Of a stretch of 64,000 nucleotides of DNA, positions 26,469 to 35,158 are shown piece by piece. A program made the translations under genes and the position numbers. Every line of letters starts with the position of its first letter. Position 1 is the stretch's first letter. The notes beneath the pieces were generated by a model. That model saw only the letters and a program-made list of their open reading frames with translations, ran no database searches and had not been told where the DNA came from. Origin of the DNA: JALHSW01 sp963720675 (GTDB lineage: Bacteria; Actinomycetota; Acidimicrobiia; IMCC26256; PALSA-555); NCBI GenBank assembly GCA_963720675.1, contig CAVRGH010000010.1, positions 868,001 to 932,000 of the forward strand. The letters run 5' to 3'.

Positions 26469-26498
26469 CACCTCGGCCTCGCTCTCTGCCTCGGCGGA

Positions 26499-27476
26499 CT
26501 ACAACGCGGCGCGGATGCGCGCGACGCAGGTCTCGAGGTCGAGCTCCGAGCTGAAGCCGGCCGCGAACTGGTGCCCGCCGCCGCCATGGGCCTCGGCCAC
26601 GCGTCGTACGTCGATGCCCCCGAGTGACCGGAGGCTGACACGGATGGTGCCGTCGGGCTCCTCCTTCAGCACGCAGGTGACCTCGGCCTCGCCGGTGCGC
26701 CGCAAGATGTCGATGAGTCCCTCGATCTCCTCCATCTCGACGTCGTGGCGCTTCAACATGTCCTGGGTGACCGCGGTCCAGACGAACCGCTGCTCGCGCA
26801 CGAGCTCCGCGTTCTGCAGTGCCTCGGCGAGCAGCTGCAGGTACGCGAACCGATGCTCCTCGAACAGGCTCCGCGAGAGCGTCGCGACCGGTACGTCGTA
26901 CTCGGTGAGCCGTCGCGCCATCTCGAACACCGCGGGCGTGGTCGTGTCGTACTGGAACCGCCCCGTGTCGCACACGAGCGCGGCGTAGAGGCAAACGGCA
27001 GCGTCGCGGGTGAGCGGGAGCCCCATCCCGTCGATGAGCTCGAGCGCGATCCAGCTGCTGGCGGCGGCGTGTGCGTCGATCACGTTGATCGAGCCGTATC
27101 GGGTGTTCGAGATGTGGTGGTCGATCACCACGAGCTGCCTCGCCGCCCGCGCCACCGGCTCGAGGTCGCCGAGTCGGTCCAGGGAGCCGCAATCGAACGT
27201 GACCATCACGCCCGGCTCGGCCGGAACCGACTCGGGGGGTGTGAGCAGCTCGAGTCCGGGGAGGTCGCGGTAGTGCGGCGCCACCACGAACGGGTTCGGG
27301 AAGGTCGCGATCGCGTCCCGCCCGGCGGCACGCAGCGCGTGGAGCACCCCGAGGGTCGAGCCGAGGGCGTCGCCGTCGGGGTTCACATGGCACGCCAGCA
27401 CCACCTGCTCCGCGTGCGCGACAGCGTCGATCGCGTCCTGGAGCGCGGCGTCGGGGTTCTCGGGTGCGGCGGTCAT
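26499..27476 (-). CDS. DHH-family phosphoesterase (nanoRNase/pAp phosphatase type)
   Basis: 325 residues. Proteins of this type finish RNA decay by cleaving very short oligonucleotides and dephosphorylate pAp. Motif I is CHVNPDGDALGS (residues 29-40), a metal Asp follows in TFDCGS, motif III is VIDHHISN, and the DHHA1 half ends in HGGGGHQFAAGF. Its ATG overlaps the rbfA stop as ATGA. Position between rbfA and truB is standard in Gram-positive bacteria. Confidence 0.93.
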   Translation of the reverse strand: MTAAPENPDAALQDAIDAVAHAEQVVLACHVNPDGDALGSTLGVLHALRAAGRDAIATFPNPFVVAPHYRDLPGLELLTPPESVPAEPGVMVTFDCGSLDRLGDLEPVARAARQLVVIDHHISNTRYGSINVIDAHAAASSWIALELIDGMGLPLTRDAAVCLYAALVCDTGRFQYDTTTPAVFEMARRLTEYDVPVATLSRSLFEEHRFAYLQLLAEALQNAELVREQRFVWTAVTQDMLKRHDVEMEEIEGLIDILRRTGEAEVTCVLKEEPDGTIRVSLRSLGGIDVRRVAEAHGGGGHQFAAGFSSELDLETCVARIRAAL

Positions 27477-27829
27477 CCGGGCTCCTGCTCGTGCAGATCT
27501 CGGATGATCTGCTCGATGCGCTGGCCCGCCTGGATCGACGGGTCCTCACGGAAGTGGAGCGCAGGAACGTACTTCAGTCGGACCTCGCGACCCAGGGCGG
27601 AGCGCAGACGGGGCGCGGCCGACGACAGGGCATCCTCGACGTCGGGCCGGTCGAGGGCTCCGTAGAACACGGTCGCGTGGCGCAGGTCGGGGCTCACCTC
27701 CACGCCGGTGATCGTCACCAGCTCGAGGCGAGGGTCCGCCATCCGCTCGAGCTCGTCGGCGAGGACCTGGCGCACGACCTCGTTGACCCGCAGGCTGCGG
27801 GAGAACTTCCGGGGTGGGCGACGAGCCAC
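27473..27829 (-). CDS. rbfA: Ribosome-binding factor A
   Basis: 118 residues from the GTG at 27829. RbfA helps mature the 16S rRNA 5' end. The pattern SRSLRVNEVVRQVLADEL, LVTITGVEVSPDLRHATVFY and RLKYVPALHFREDPS is diagnostic. The start is one base after the stop of the DUF503 gene. An in-frame extension upstream runs antisense through other genes and is not real. Confidence 0.95.
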   Translation of the reverse strand: MARRPPRKFSRSLRVNEVVRQVLADELERMADPRLELVTITGVEVSPDLRHATVFYGALDRPDVEDALSSAAPRLRSALGREVRLKYVPALHFREDPSIQAGQRIEQIIRDLHEQEPG

Positions 27830-27830
27830 G

Positions 27831-28142
27831 TCAGTCGCCGCCGAGCGGGAGTGCGTCGGGTTCGAGCCAAGCGGTCTCGAGGTCGAGCAGCTCCACGTCG
27901 GGCGCGTTCGCGATCGTGCGCTCGACGTTGGTGAGGATCTCGCGCAGGTGTCCGTCACTCTCGGCGACGACCGCCACCGCGATCGCGGCGCGCTGCCACG
28001 TGTCCTGATGATCCACCTCGGCCACCGAGATGCGAAATCGGTGCCGCAGCCCGTCGATGATCGGACGCAACGCGGCACGCTTGGCCTTGAGGGAATGGCT
28101 CTCCGGGACGAAGAGCTCGAAGCGAACCGCAGCGGCGTGCAC
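27831..28142 (-). CDS. DUF503 (YlxP-like) protein
   Basis: 103 residues. The family member is usually encoded between infB and rbfA. The conserved SHSLKAKRAALRPIIDGLRH and VAEVDHQDTWQRAAIAVAVVA blocks are present. Function is unclear; proposed roles are in ribosome assembly. Here it is the first gene of the rbfA operon, with a probable leaderless GTG start six bases after a CACAAT box. No infB is upstream; the next gene runs the other way. Confidence 0.9.
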   Translation of the reverse strand: MHAAAVRFELFVPESHSLKAKRAALRPIIDGLRHRFRISVAEVDHQDTWQRAAIAVAVVAESDGHLREILTNVERTIANAPDVELLDLETAWLEPDALPLGGD

Positions 28143-28148
28143 GACCCC

Positions 28149-28198
28149 ATTGTGCCGGTCCCGGGCCGGCGCCGGTGCACCCGAACCAGATCTAGCCT
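28149..28198. promoter_or_regulatory. Divergent -10 boxes for DUF503-rbfA and the LLM oxidoreductase
   Basis: Minus strand: CACAAT (28154-28149), six bases, GTG start of DUF503. Plus strand: TAGCCT (28193-28198), six bases, ATG at 28205. Both spacings place the transcription start at the start codon, so both messengers are probably leaderless. The GC-rich middle has a short CCGG-rich inverted repeat. Confidence 0.5.
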
Positions 28199-28204
28199 GC
28201 CCGC

Positions 28205-29090
28205 ATGGCAGTGACGCTCGGACGGTACGGGGTGTGGACTTCGTCGCTCGACACGGAAGCGGCGGCGCGCGCCATCGAGGCGGCGGCGGAGCTCGAGGCG
28301 ATGGGCTGGGGTGCGATCTGGCTCCCCGAGGCGGTCGGTCGCGATCCGTTCGTGCATGCCGGGCTGCTCCTCGCGGCGACGGAACGCATCGCCCTCGCCA
28401 CCGGGATCGCCAACGTCTACATGCGTGAGCCGATCGCGATGAACGCCGCGTGGCGCACCCTGAGTGAGGCGTACCCGCACCGGTTCCTGCTCGGGCTCGG
28501 CGTGAGCCATCAACCCATGGTCGAAGGTCTGGTCGGGCAGGACTACCTCCCGCCGCTGGCGAAGATGCGCGACTACCTGGAGAAGATGGACGCGAGCATG
28601 TACATCGCGCCCGCGCCCGAGGAGCCGCCCGAGCGCGTCCTCGCGGCGCTGGGCCCCAAGATGCTCGAGCTCGCCCGTGACCGCGCCGGCGGTGCGCACC
28701 CCTACTTCGTGCCGCCCGAGCACACCGAGATCGCCCGGACGATCCTGGGCGATGACCGCCTCCTCGCGCCCGAGCAGATGGTGGTGCTCGAGACCGACCC
28801 CACCCGAGCGCGCGAGATCGCCCGTGCAGCCATGAGCATGTACGTCACGTTGCCCAACTACGCGAACAACCTGGTCCGCCTCGGCTTCGCCGAGGACGAC
28901 GTCACCGACGGCCCCAGCGATCGGGTCGTCGACGCGATCGTCGCGTGGGGTGACCTCGACACGATCGCGGCGCGGATCCGCGAGCACCACGACGCCGGCG
29001 CCGACCACGTCTGCATCCAGGTGCTGCCCCGCGACGACATCGACGCAGGTGCTGGGCTCGTACCGGGCGCTCGCCGACGCGTTGCTGTGA
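28205..29090 (+). CDS. LLM-class (F420-dependent type) oxidoreductase, frame broken near the end
   Basis: Luciferase-like TIM-barrel flavin or F420 oxidoreductase; start LGRYGVWTSSLDTEAAARAI, cofactor-side strands IALATGIANVYMREP and FLLGLGVSHQPMV. The family end DHVCIQVLPRDDI is followed by a frame change at the GG of 29048-29049: dropping one G gives the usual ending GSYRALADALL and a stop at 29088-29090. As read, the frame runs on to 29287 over non-coding sequence. Expected length about 295 residues. An LLM enzyme of the F420 group fits an actinobacterium. Substrate unknown. Confidence 0.85.
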
Positions 29091-29283
29091 TCGAGCGGGT
29101 CCGGCGCGTGATCGTGCGCGCCAGCGCCGACGGCAGCGCCCAAGTGGTCGACGATGCCGCGAGCCGCACGTCCCACTCTTCCGGGGATGCCCGACGACCT
29201 CGGGCTCACGGACCTCTGGTACACGGGGGCGGGAGCAACCGGTCGAGCGAACCCGCTGTGCTCGGTGCCGTCAGCGTCGCCGA

Positions 29284-30000
29284 CTAGCGGTCGTCGTCCG
29301 TGCCCGTCGGCCGGGGGATCACCTCGACGCCGGCCTCGCTCGCGACCACCAACACGTCAGCAAGGCCGAGGAACAAGCCGTGCTCCGCGACCCCCACGTG
29401 GGCGGCCAGGTCCTCGGCGAGCGTCGCGAGATCGTGGATCGGCCCGAAGTGGCAGTCGAGCACGACGTTGCCCTGATCCGTGTGCACGACGTCGCCGTCC
29501 CGCGCACGCCGCAGGTGCACCTCCGCACCGAGGCCCTCGATCGCGCGCTCGGTCGTGGCAAGGCCGAAGGGCACGACCTCGACCGGCAGCGGGAAGTGGG
29601 TCCCCAGGCGATCCGAGCGCTTCGATTCGTCGACGACGATCACCTCGGTCGCACTCGACTGCGCGACGAGCTTCTCGCGCAACAGCGCTCCTCCCCCACC
29701 CTTGATGAGGTCGAGCCGAGGGTCGACCTCATCGGCCCCGTCGATCGTGACGTCGATCACCCACGGCACGTCATCGGTGAGCAGCGGAACTCCGACCTTC
29801 CGAGCCTCGGCTGCGGTCTCGATCGCAGTGGGCACTCCGACGATGTTGTCGAGCGTTCCGTCCGCGAGCAGGGCCCCGATGCGACGCGTCGCGAAGATCG
29901 CGGTGCTCCCGGTGCCGAGCCCGACCACCATCCCGGAGCGGACGTAGTCGGCGACCGCGCGCTCGGCCGCGGCACGCTTGAGCTCGGCGACGTCGGTCAT
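29284..30000 (-). CDS. rpiA: Ribose-5-phosphate isomerase A
   Basis: 238 residues; interconverts ribose 5-phosphate and ribulose 5-phosphate. The phosphate loop GLGTGSTAIFATRRI, the VTIDGADEVDPRLDLIKGGGGALLREK block with the catalytic acids and the VVPFGLATTERAI segment are diagnostic. It ends 193 bases after the corrected end of the convergent LLM gene. It lies 22 bases after the amidohydrolase on the same strand and may be co-transcribed with it. Confidence 0.93.
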   Translation of the reverse strand: MTDVAELKRAAAERAVADYVRSGMVVGLGTGSTAIFATRRIGALLADGTLDNIVGVPTAIETAAEARKVGVPLLTDDVPWVIDVTIDGADEVDPRLDLIKGGGGALLREKLVAQSSATEVIVVDESKRSDRLGTHFPLPVEVVPFGLATTERAIEGLGAEVHLRRARDGDVVHTDQGNVVLDCHFGPIHDLATLAEDLAAHVGVAEHGLFLGLADVLVVASEAGVEVIPRPTGTDDDR

Positions 30001-30022
30001 CTCATACCGGGCGACGAAGGCG

Positions 30023-31231
30023 CTACTGGTCGAGCGGGAGGCGGAGCATGCGGATGGCGTTGCCCCGGATGATCTTGTAGATGGTCTCGTCGTCGAGGTG
30101 CTTCGTCTGGCGCTCGGCGATCTCCCGTGTCTCCGGCCAGGTCGAGTCGCTGTGGGGGTAGTCGGTCTCGAAGGTGACGTTGTCGACCCCGACCGCCTCG
30201 AGGTTCAGCAGCCCGTGCTCGTCGTCGAAGTAGCAGCCGTACACCGAGCGGTAGTACGACTCACTCGGCGGGCGCAGCACCTTGTCGGCGACGCCACCCC
30301 ACCCGCGGTTCTCCTCCCACACCTTGTCGGCGCGCTCGAGGACGTAGGGGATCCACCCGATCTGGCCTTCGGAGTACGCAAGCTCCAGCGCCGGGATCCG
30401 TTCGAGCACTCCCGACATGAGGAAGTCGGTGAGCGACATCGCAGCGTTCATGTACGTGAGCGTGCTGCCGACCGCGGGCGGCGCGTCCGCCGACGTCGAC
30501 GGCATCTTCGACGACGAGCCGATGTGCATGCAGACGACCGTCTCGGTCTCCGCGCACGCCTGGAAGAACGGGTCCCAGTAGCCGTCGGCGTCATGGATCG
30601 ACGGGAGGCCGAGGAACGGAGGGATCTCGGTGAAGCACACCGCGTGGCCGCCGCGGGCCGCACTGCGACGCACCTCGGCGGCGGCGAGCTCCGCGTCCCA
30701 CAGCTGGATGATCGGGAGCGGGAGCAGCCGACCGTCGGTGCCGGCGCACCATTCGTCGAACATCCAGTCGTTGTAGGCCTTGACGCAGAGGTCGGCCATC
30801 TCCTTGTCGTTGCGCTCGAGGAAGGTCTGACCGCAGAACCGGGGGAAGGTCGGGAAGCAGAGCGACGCCTCGGTCCAGTTGGCGTCCATGTCCTCGAGGC
30901 GCGCCTTCGAGTCGTGACAGCCGGGACGCATGTCGTCCATCGTGATGGGTGAGATCGTGACCTCGTCGCGGTCGTAGCCCGCCGCGGCCATCACGCGGGT
31001 CATCGGGTACCGGAGGTCCTCGCAGAACCACCAGTCGCACCAGTCGCCGTCCTCATCGGGACCGGCCTCGCGGTACGAGAACACACCGCCGATGTACTGC
31101 ATCTCGGCGATCTTCTGACGAACCACCCGCGGCCCGACGTCTTGGTACTTGGCGGGGAGGCGCTTCGTCCAGACGTCGGCCGGCTCGATGACGTGGTCGT
31201 CGACAGAGATGATCTTCGGGAACTCCTTCAT
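30023..31231 (-). CDS. Amidohydrolase-family (family 2) metal-dependent hydrolase
   Basis: 402-residue TIM-barrel protein. It begins with the metal-binding strand IISVDDHVIEPADVW and ends with FETDYPHSDSTWP, whose Asp is the typical last metal ligand of the ACMSD/decarboxylase-like amidohydrolase 2 group. VCMHIGSSS supplies a further His. Related proteins act as decarboxylases or hydrolases in degradation of aromatic or other ring compounds; the substrate here is unknown. The ATG at 31231 lies six bases after a TATGCT box and behind a palindrome (31246-31262). Confidence 0.82.
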   Translation of the reverse strand: MKEFPKIISVDDHVIEPADVWTKRLPAKYQDVGPRVVRQKIAEMQYIGGVFSYREAGPDEDGDWCDWWFCEDLRYPMTRVMAAAGYDRDEVTISPITMDDMRPGCHDSKARLEDMDANWTEASLCFPTFPRFCGQTFLERNDKEMADLCVKAYNDWMFDEWCAGTDGRLLPLPIIQLWDAELAAAEVRRSAARGGHAVCFTEIPPFLGLPSIHDADGYWDPFFQACAETETVVCMHIGSSSKMPSTSADAPPAVGSTLTYMNAAMSLTDFLMSGVLERIPALELAYSEGQIGWIPYVLERADKVWEENRGWGGVADKVLRPPSESYYRSVYGCYFDDEHGLLNLEAVGVDNVTFETDYPHSDSTWPETREIAERQTKHLDDETIYKIIRGNAIRMLRLPLDQ

Positions 31232-31237
31232 GGCCGC

Positions 31238-31262
31238 AGCATACGCCTGACGAGGCGTCAGG
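31238..31262 (-). promoter_or_regulatory. -10 box and palindromic operator of the amidohydrolase gene
   Basis: TATGCT (31243-31238) stands six bases before the ATG, the spacing of a leaderless message. Directly upstream CCTGACG, three bases, CGTCAGG form a perfect 7-base inverted repeat (31246-31262) in the expected -35 to -10 zone. CTGACG half-sites are common for TetR-type regulators of acyl-CoA metabolism. Confidence 0.5.
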
Positions 31263-31280
31263 TCGCCGGAGCCGCGCCGC

Positions 31281-32111
31281 TCACGCCCAGACGACGGGTT
31301 CGGGCTTCGACGTGCGGCGGGCAGAGATGACGATCCCGATGAGCGCCGCGACCAGCCCGAGGACTCCGAGCACGGCGGTCTGCACGACGAGCGACTTCGT
31401 CACCACGTCGTAGCCCGCGTTGAAGGCGCTCACGTCGACCTCCGTGCCGGCGACGTTCGAGAGCGGACCACGTCCGGCCTTGAGCGCTACCACGATCAGC
31501 AGCGAGATCGTCGCGACCCCGAGTCCGGCGATCACGAGCGTGAGTCCTCGATTGTTCGCGACGGCGACGCCGAGCACGAGGAAGATCAGTGCGAGGGCAG
31601 GGAACAACCACGACGCTCCACGCGCGATGTCGACGCCCAGCCACAGCTGCGGGACGTTGTCCTTGGTGACCACCGTGATGCCGGCCAGACCCGTCTGCTG
31701 GGGGATGCGCGACGCGAGACCACTGTCGACGTTGGCAACGAGCTGCTTCACGAGCGGCAGCATCGCGTCGAGGTTCAACGTGAGCTGGTCGGAGCCGTTC
31801 TCGAGCTGGTCGTGCATGTCCGCGACCGCGTGTTCGAAGATCGCCCCGAACTGGTCGGACCCGATCACCTGCTCCAGGACGGGCACGAGGATGATCCGTC
31901 CCGCGGAGAGCTGCGGCACTTGCGCGACGAGCTCGTCGGCGAGGCGGTTCGAGAGCGCGGCTCGGACTTCGTCTTGTTCGAGGACGTCGGTGGCGAGTGA
32001 GCTGAACCCGCTCGTCGAGAGCACCTCGCGCTGGGTCCAGACGCCGAGGTTCGCCAGGGGCAAGAGCAGCAGCCCGAGGGCGATCAGCACAGCAGCCACG
32101 AATCCACGCAT
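31281..32111 (-). CDS. Membrane protein of unknown function
   Basis: 276 residues from the ATG at 32111 (ATG at 32138 is an alternative). An N-terminal membrane helix (GFVAAVLIALGLLLLPLA) is followed by about 140 residues outside the membrane, with predicted helices (SSLATDVLEQDEVRAALS), then three more membrane helices near the C-terminus (ASWLFPALALIFLVLGVAVA, LTLVIAGLGVATISLLIVVAL, AVLGVLGLVAALIGIVI). This topology is shared by a set of actinobacterial integral membrane proteins without known role. It is transcribed away from the SDR at 32200 and towards the amidohydrolase, 49 bases downstream. Confidence 0.75.
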   Translation of the reverse strand: MRGFVAAVLIALGLLLLPLANLGVWTQREVLSTSGFSSLATDVLEQDEVRAALSNRLADELVAQVPQLSAGRIILVPVLEQVIGSDQFGAIFEHAVADMHDQLENGSDQLTLNLDAMLPLVKQLVANVDSGLASRIPQQTGLAGITVVTKDNVPQLWLGVDIARGASWLFPALALIFLVLGVAVANNRGLTLVIAGLGVATISLLIVVALKAGRGPLSNVAGTEVDVSAFNAGYDVVTKSLVVQTAVLGVLGLVAALIGIVISARRTSKPEPVVWA

Positions 32112-32199
32112 ACGACGTGGGTAGTGTGCCCGCTGCATCCGGTCCGGACGAGCATGCCCGCGCCCAGCGTGCTCGAGTGACCGATCCGAGGGGGACGAC

Positions 32200-33075
32200 A
32201 TGCCGCTGCCCGACCCACCGCCGATCGGATCCACGCCGTTGCCGCCGGGCACCTACGACGGGCAGGTCGTGGTCGTCACCGGGAGCGGCACCGGGCTCGG
32301 CAAGGCGATCGCCGTCGAGTTCGCGCGCCTCGGGGCCGGAGTGGCCGTCGCCAGCCGGAGTGCAGAGCACCGCGCCGCGGGTGTCGCGGCGGTCGAAGCC
32401 GCGGGCGGCCACGCGCTCGACGTCGAGCTCGACATCCGCGACGCGGCAAGCGTCGCCGCGGCCTTCGACCGAGTGGAGGCCGAGCTCGGTCCGGTCGACG
32501 TGCTCGTCAACAACGCGGCGGGGAACTTCCCGGCACCCGCGGAGGACCTCTCACCCAACGCCTGGCGCGCGGTCACGTCGATCGTGCTGGACGGCACGTT
32601 CTTCTGCTCGCGCGAGCTCGGTCGTCGTTCGATCGCGGCCGGGCGACCCGCGTCCATCCTGAACATCGGAGCGGCGTACGCGTGGACCGGGGGCCCGGCG
32701 TTCGCGCACTCAGCGGCAGCGAAGGCGGGCGTGAAGAACCTCACCGAGACGCTCGCGGTGGAGTGGGGACCGTACGGGATCCGCGTCAACGGCCTGGTGC
32801 CCGGCATGTTCCCGCACGAGGACGAAGCCGCGCACATCACCGAGGGCGTGCCCGACCGGGGGAAGGCCGAGGACCGCCGCACACCCGCATGGCACGTCGG
32901 GCATCCCCGCGAGATGGGTTGGGCCGCGGTGTTCCTCTGCTCGCCGTGGGCGAGCTACGTGACCGGCCACACGATGGTCGTCGACGGAGCCAACTGGCAG
33001 CGGCGCCATCTCCTCATGCCCGAGTTCACCCCCATTCGCGAGCAGCTCGGGAAAGCACCCTTCACCCTGGAGTGA
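32200..33075 (+). CDS. SDR of the 2,4-dienoyl-CoA reductase type
   Basis: 291 residues. Cofactor motif TGSGTGLGKA near residue 30; VLVNNAAGNFPAPAEDLSPN is the wording typical of mitochondrial/peroxisomal 2,4-dienoyl-CoA reductases (DECR). The usual YxxxK is HSAAAKAGV with Ser in place of Tyr; DECR enzymes likewise lack Tyr there and use another Tyr about 15 residues earlier, here in GAAYAW. So this is not a dead SDR. It would reduce 2,4-dienoyl-CoA from unsaturated fatty acids. GAGGGGGA stands before the ATG. The enoyl-CoA hydratase gene starts seven bases after its stop, supporting a beta-oxidation role. Confidence 0.82.
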   Translation: MPLPDPPPIGSTPLPPGTYDGQVVVVTGSGTGLGKAIAVEFARLGAGVAVASRSAEHRAAGVAAVEAAGGHALDVELDIRDAASVAAAFDRVEAELGPVDVLVNNAAGNFPAPAEDLSPNAWRAVTSIVLDGTFFCSRELGRRSIAAGRPASILNIGAAYAWTGGPAFAHSAAAKAGVKNLTETLAVEWGPYGIRVNGLVPGMFPHEDEAAHITEGVPDRGKAEDRRTPAWHVGHPREMGWAAVFLCSPWASYVTGHTMVVDGANWQRRHLLMPEFTPIREQLGKAPFTLE

Positions 33076-33082
33076 GCACACC

Positions 33083-33892
33083 ATGACCGAACGCGAGTCG
33101 TACATCGACCTGGACGTCGACGGGAAGGTCGGCATCCTCACGCTCAACCGCCCCGAGAAGCTCAACGCGTGGTCGTGGGAATCGGCGCGTCAGCTCGCCG
33201 CCCGCGCCGACGAGATCCGGTTCAACGACGACATCCGGGTCGTGCTCCTGAAGGCCGAGGGTCGCGCGTTCTGCGCCGGCGTCGACCTCGGGATGCCCGA
33301 GGACCGGATCACCGGCCGCTCCCCCGCCGAGAAGTCGCGCAACTACTACGAGCGGTTCCGCCACGTGCACGAGCGGTTCAACGTGTTCAGCAACCTCCCG
33401 CAGCCGGTCGTCGTCGCAGTGAACGGGTACTGCCTCGGTGCGGGGCTCGAGGTCGCGATGATGGGCGACATCCGCGTCGCGGGCGACGACGCGAAGTTCG
33501 CGCTCCCCGAGGCCGGCGTGGGCGTCGGCATCGACTCGGGCGGCGACCTGCGCCTCGTCACCGAGATCGGCGCGGGGTGGACCCGGCTGCTGGCGCTCAC
33601 CGGCCGTCGCATCGACGCCGAGACCGCGCTCAGGATCGGCATCGTGCAGGAGGTCGTGCCGGTCGACGACCTGGTCGCACACGCGCGGGCGCTGTGTGAC
33701 GAGATCGCGGTGAACGCGCCGTTGGCGGTGCAGGCGATCAAGCGGACGATCAACTTCTGGTCCGAACGCGGCATGGCCGAGGCGATGCGGTTCGTCGCCG
33801 CCAGCTCGGCACCGAACTTCACCTCCGACGACATGACCGAGGGCTACCGCGCCAAGGCGGAGAAGCGACCGGTGGAGTTCGAGGGGAAGTAG
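33083..33892 (+). CDS. Enoyl-CoA hydratase/isomerase family protein
   Basis: 269-residue crotonase fold. LNRPEKLNAWSWE starts the fold; oxyanion-hole elements are AFCAGVDLG and GYCLGAGLEVAMMGDI, and the catalytic-Glu region is ALPEAGVGVGIDSGG. Hydrates trans-2-enoyl-CoA or isomerises double bases of acyl-CoA. It follows the DECR-type gene by seven bases, and the ATG lies close to its stop, so the two form one operon. It converges on the importer operon ending at 33932. Confidence 0.9.
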   Translation: MTERESYIDLDVDGKVGILTLNRPEKLNAWSWESARQLAARADEIRFNDDIRVVLLKAEGRAFCAGVDLGMPEDRITGRSPAEKSRNYYERFRHVHERFNVFSNLPQPVVVAVNGYCLGAGLEVAMMGDIRVAGDDAKFALPEAGVGVGIDSGGDLRLVTEIGAGWTRLLALTGRRIDAETALRIGIVQEVVPVDDLVAHARALCDEIAVNAPLAVQAIKRTINFWSERGMAEAMRFVAASSAPNFTSDDMTEGYRAKAEKRPVEFEGK

Positions 33893-33931
33893 GGCCGTCC
33901 CGATCCCCCCACGAACGATGTCCTGAGCGAC

Positions 33932-35158
33932 TCAGCCGGGGGGTACGCGCACGGACGGCGAACAGCGGAACGGCGCCGCCACCGCGTACGCCGTGCCATC
34001 ACCGACCACGAGCTGACCGCACGAGGTCGCCGCGGTGAACGCGGCCGGGAAGCGCGTCGGTCCGATCGTCTCGGCGACTGTGTACGTCGAGCGTCGCGCC
34101 GCTCGTTGGATGTCGGCCGCGGTGGCGCCGGTTCCGGCCCGCCGCGCCGCGCCGACGAAGAGGTCGGCGGCGAACCAGCCGGCGAGCATCGCCGGCGTGA
34201 CGGGATCGCTGTTCACCGCGGCGATCTCGGCGAGGATCCGCCGCATCGCCGCGTTCTCGGGTGCGCTCTCGGGGGTCGCGAACTGGGTGAGGACGTCGAC
34301 GCCCGCCGCGGGGCCCGCGAGGGCAGGCGCGTACTGGACCAGGTTCGTCAGGACACCCGCGAAGCCCTGCGCGCGGAGCGACGACTGGAGCGCGGCGACG
34401 TTCGCGTAGCTCGAGACGGTGAAGACGACCGCGGGAGGCTTCCCGCCGTCGGATGCGAGGACGCTGCGAGCGATGCCGTCGACATCTCCACTTGTCGGTC
34501 CCGCGGCCGGAAGTGCTGCGCTCCGCTCGACGACCCGCAACCCCGCGGCACGAGCGACGGCTCCGACCTCACGAAGGGCGCGGTCGGCCCCACCGGCGTC
34601 CGCGACGATGGCCGCGGTCCGCGACGCCGCACCGCGATCGCGCAGCACTTCGGCGACCGTCGCACCCCAGACGCCGGGCACCCGCTCCGGCAGCAGCGGG
34701 GTCAGGCAGCCGGTGATCGCGAACACCCACCGACTCCCGCAGTACACGCCCGAGATCCCCCAGCCGAACCCCGGGACCCGGGCCCGCTCGAGCTCGGGGA
34801 TCCCGGCGAACGCGCTGCTGACGAGCGGGACGACGGCATCGACGTGCTCCTCGTCGAGCAGGTGCCCGAGCGCGGCCGCGTGCTCGACGGGAGACCGATG
34901 GTCGTCGGTCACCCCGACGAGCTCGACCATGCGCCCCCGCACTCCCCCGTCGGCGTTCACCGCAGCGAACCGCGCCTGCGCACCGACCGCCGCCCCACCG
35001 TAGAGCTCGGTGTCGACGACGCCGCCGACCCGGAACGGCTCGGGCGCACCGGCCGCGCTCTCCGCAGGAACACCGGCGGCGAACGACGCAACGACGAGGA
35101 CAGCGGCGGCGAACGACCCGGCGCACCGGTGTCGCCGGCGCTCAGGTGACCGGGCCAC
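33932..35158 (-). CDS. ABC importer substrate-binding protein (Liv type)
   Basis: 408 residues with a signal peptide (SFAAAVLVVASFAAGVPAES). The fold is the family 6 periplasmic-binding type: VGGVVDTELYGGAAVGAQARFAAVNADGGVRG at the start and VDAVVPLVSSAFAGIP later. The GTG at 35158 lies inside the last codons of the fusion transporter gene, overlapping by 17 bases, so it is the last member of that operon. It is related in layout to the binding protein at 38191-39459 (same FGWGI...YAVAVPY-type landmarks) and could broaden the ligand range. Confidence 0.85.
   Translation of the reverse strand: MARSPERRRHRCAGSFAAAVLVVASFAAGVPAESAAGAPEPFRVGGVVDTELYGGAAVGAQARFAAVNADGGVRGRMVELVGVTDDHRSPVEHAAALGHLLDEEHVDAVVPLVSSAFAGIPELERARVPGFGWGISGVYCGSRWVFAITGCLTPLLPERVPGVWGATVAEVLRDRGAASRTAAIVADAGGADRALREVGAVARAAGLRVVERSAALPAAGPTSGDVDGIARSVLASDGGKPPAVVFTVSSYANVAALQSSLRAQGFAGVLTNLVQYAPALAGPAAGVDVLTQFATPESAPENAAMRRILAEIAAVNSDPVTPAMLAGWFAADLFVGAARRAGTGATAADIQRAARRSTYTVAETIGPTRFPAAFTAATSCGQLVVGDGTAYAVAAPFRCSPSVRVPPG

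Larger units (their letters stand above)
26347..26488 (-). repeat. 59-bp tandem repeat upstream of truB (2.4 copies)
   Basis: Copy 1 is 26347-26405, copy 2 is 26406-26464, and a partial, slightly changed copy runs from 26465 to about 26488. Copies 1 and 2 are identical. Each contains three inverted repeats: CTCGC/GCGAG, GGGG-ATA-CCCC, and GCGAGCG-TT-CGCTCGC. On the coding strand each copy ends with GCGAGG, eight bases and ATG, so it duplicates the truB ribosome site and start codon. Confidence 0.9.

Noticed and set aside
26347..26488. Tandem repeat as a CRISPR array
   Set aside because: The copies are directly adjacent with no unique spacers and no cas genes are nearby.
27473..29224. 583-codon extension of rbfA
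   Set aside because: It runs antisense through the LLM oxidoreductase gene; rbfA ends at the GTG 27829.
29091..29283. Extra coding sequence after the LLM oxidoreductase
   Set aside because: Only a run-on of the shifted frame; the family ending and stop are at 29090 after removing one base, and the rest lacks coding character.
32200..33075. SDR as an inactive enzyme because the YxxxK Tyr is missing
   Set aside because: The NNAAGNF and HSAAAKAGV pattern is normal for 2,4-dienoyl-CoA reductases, which use a different Tyr.
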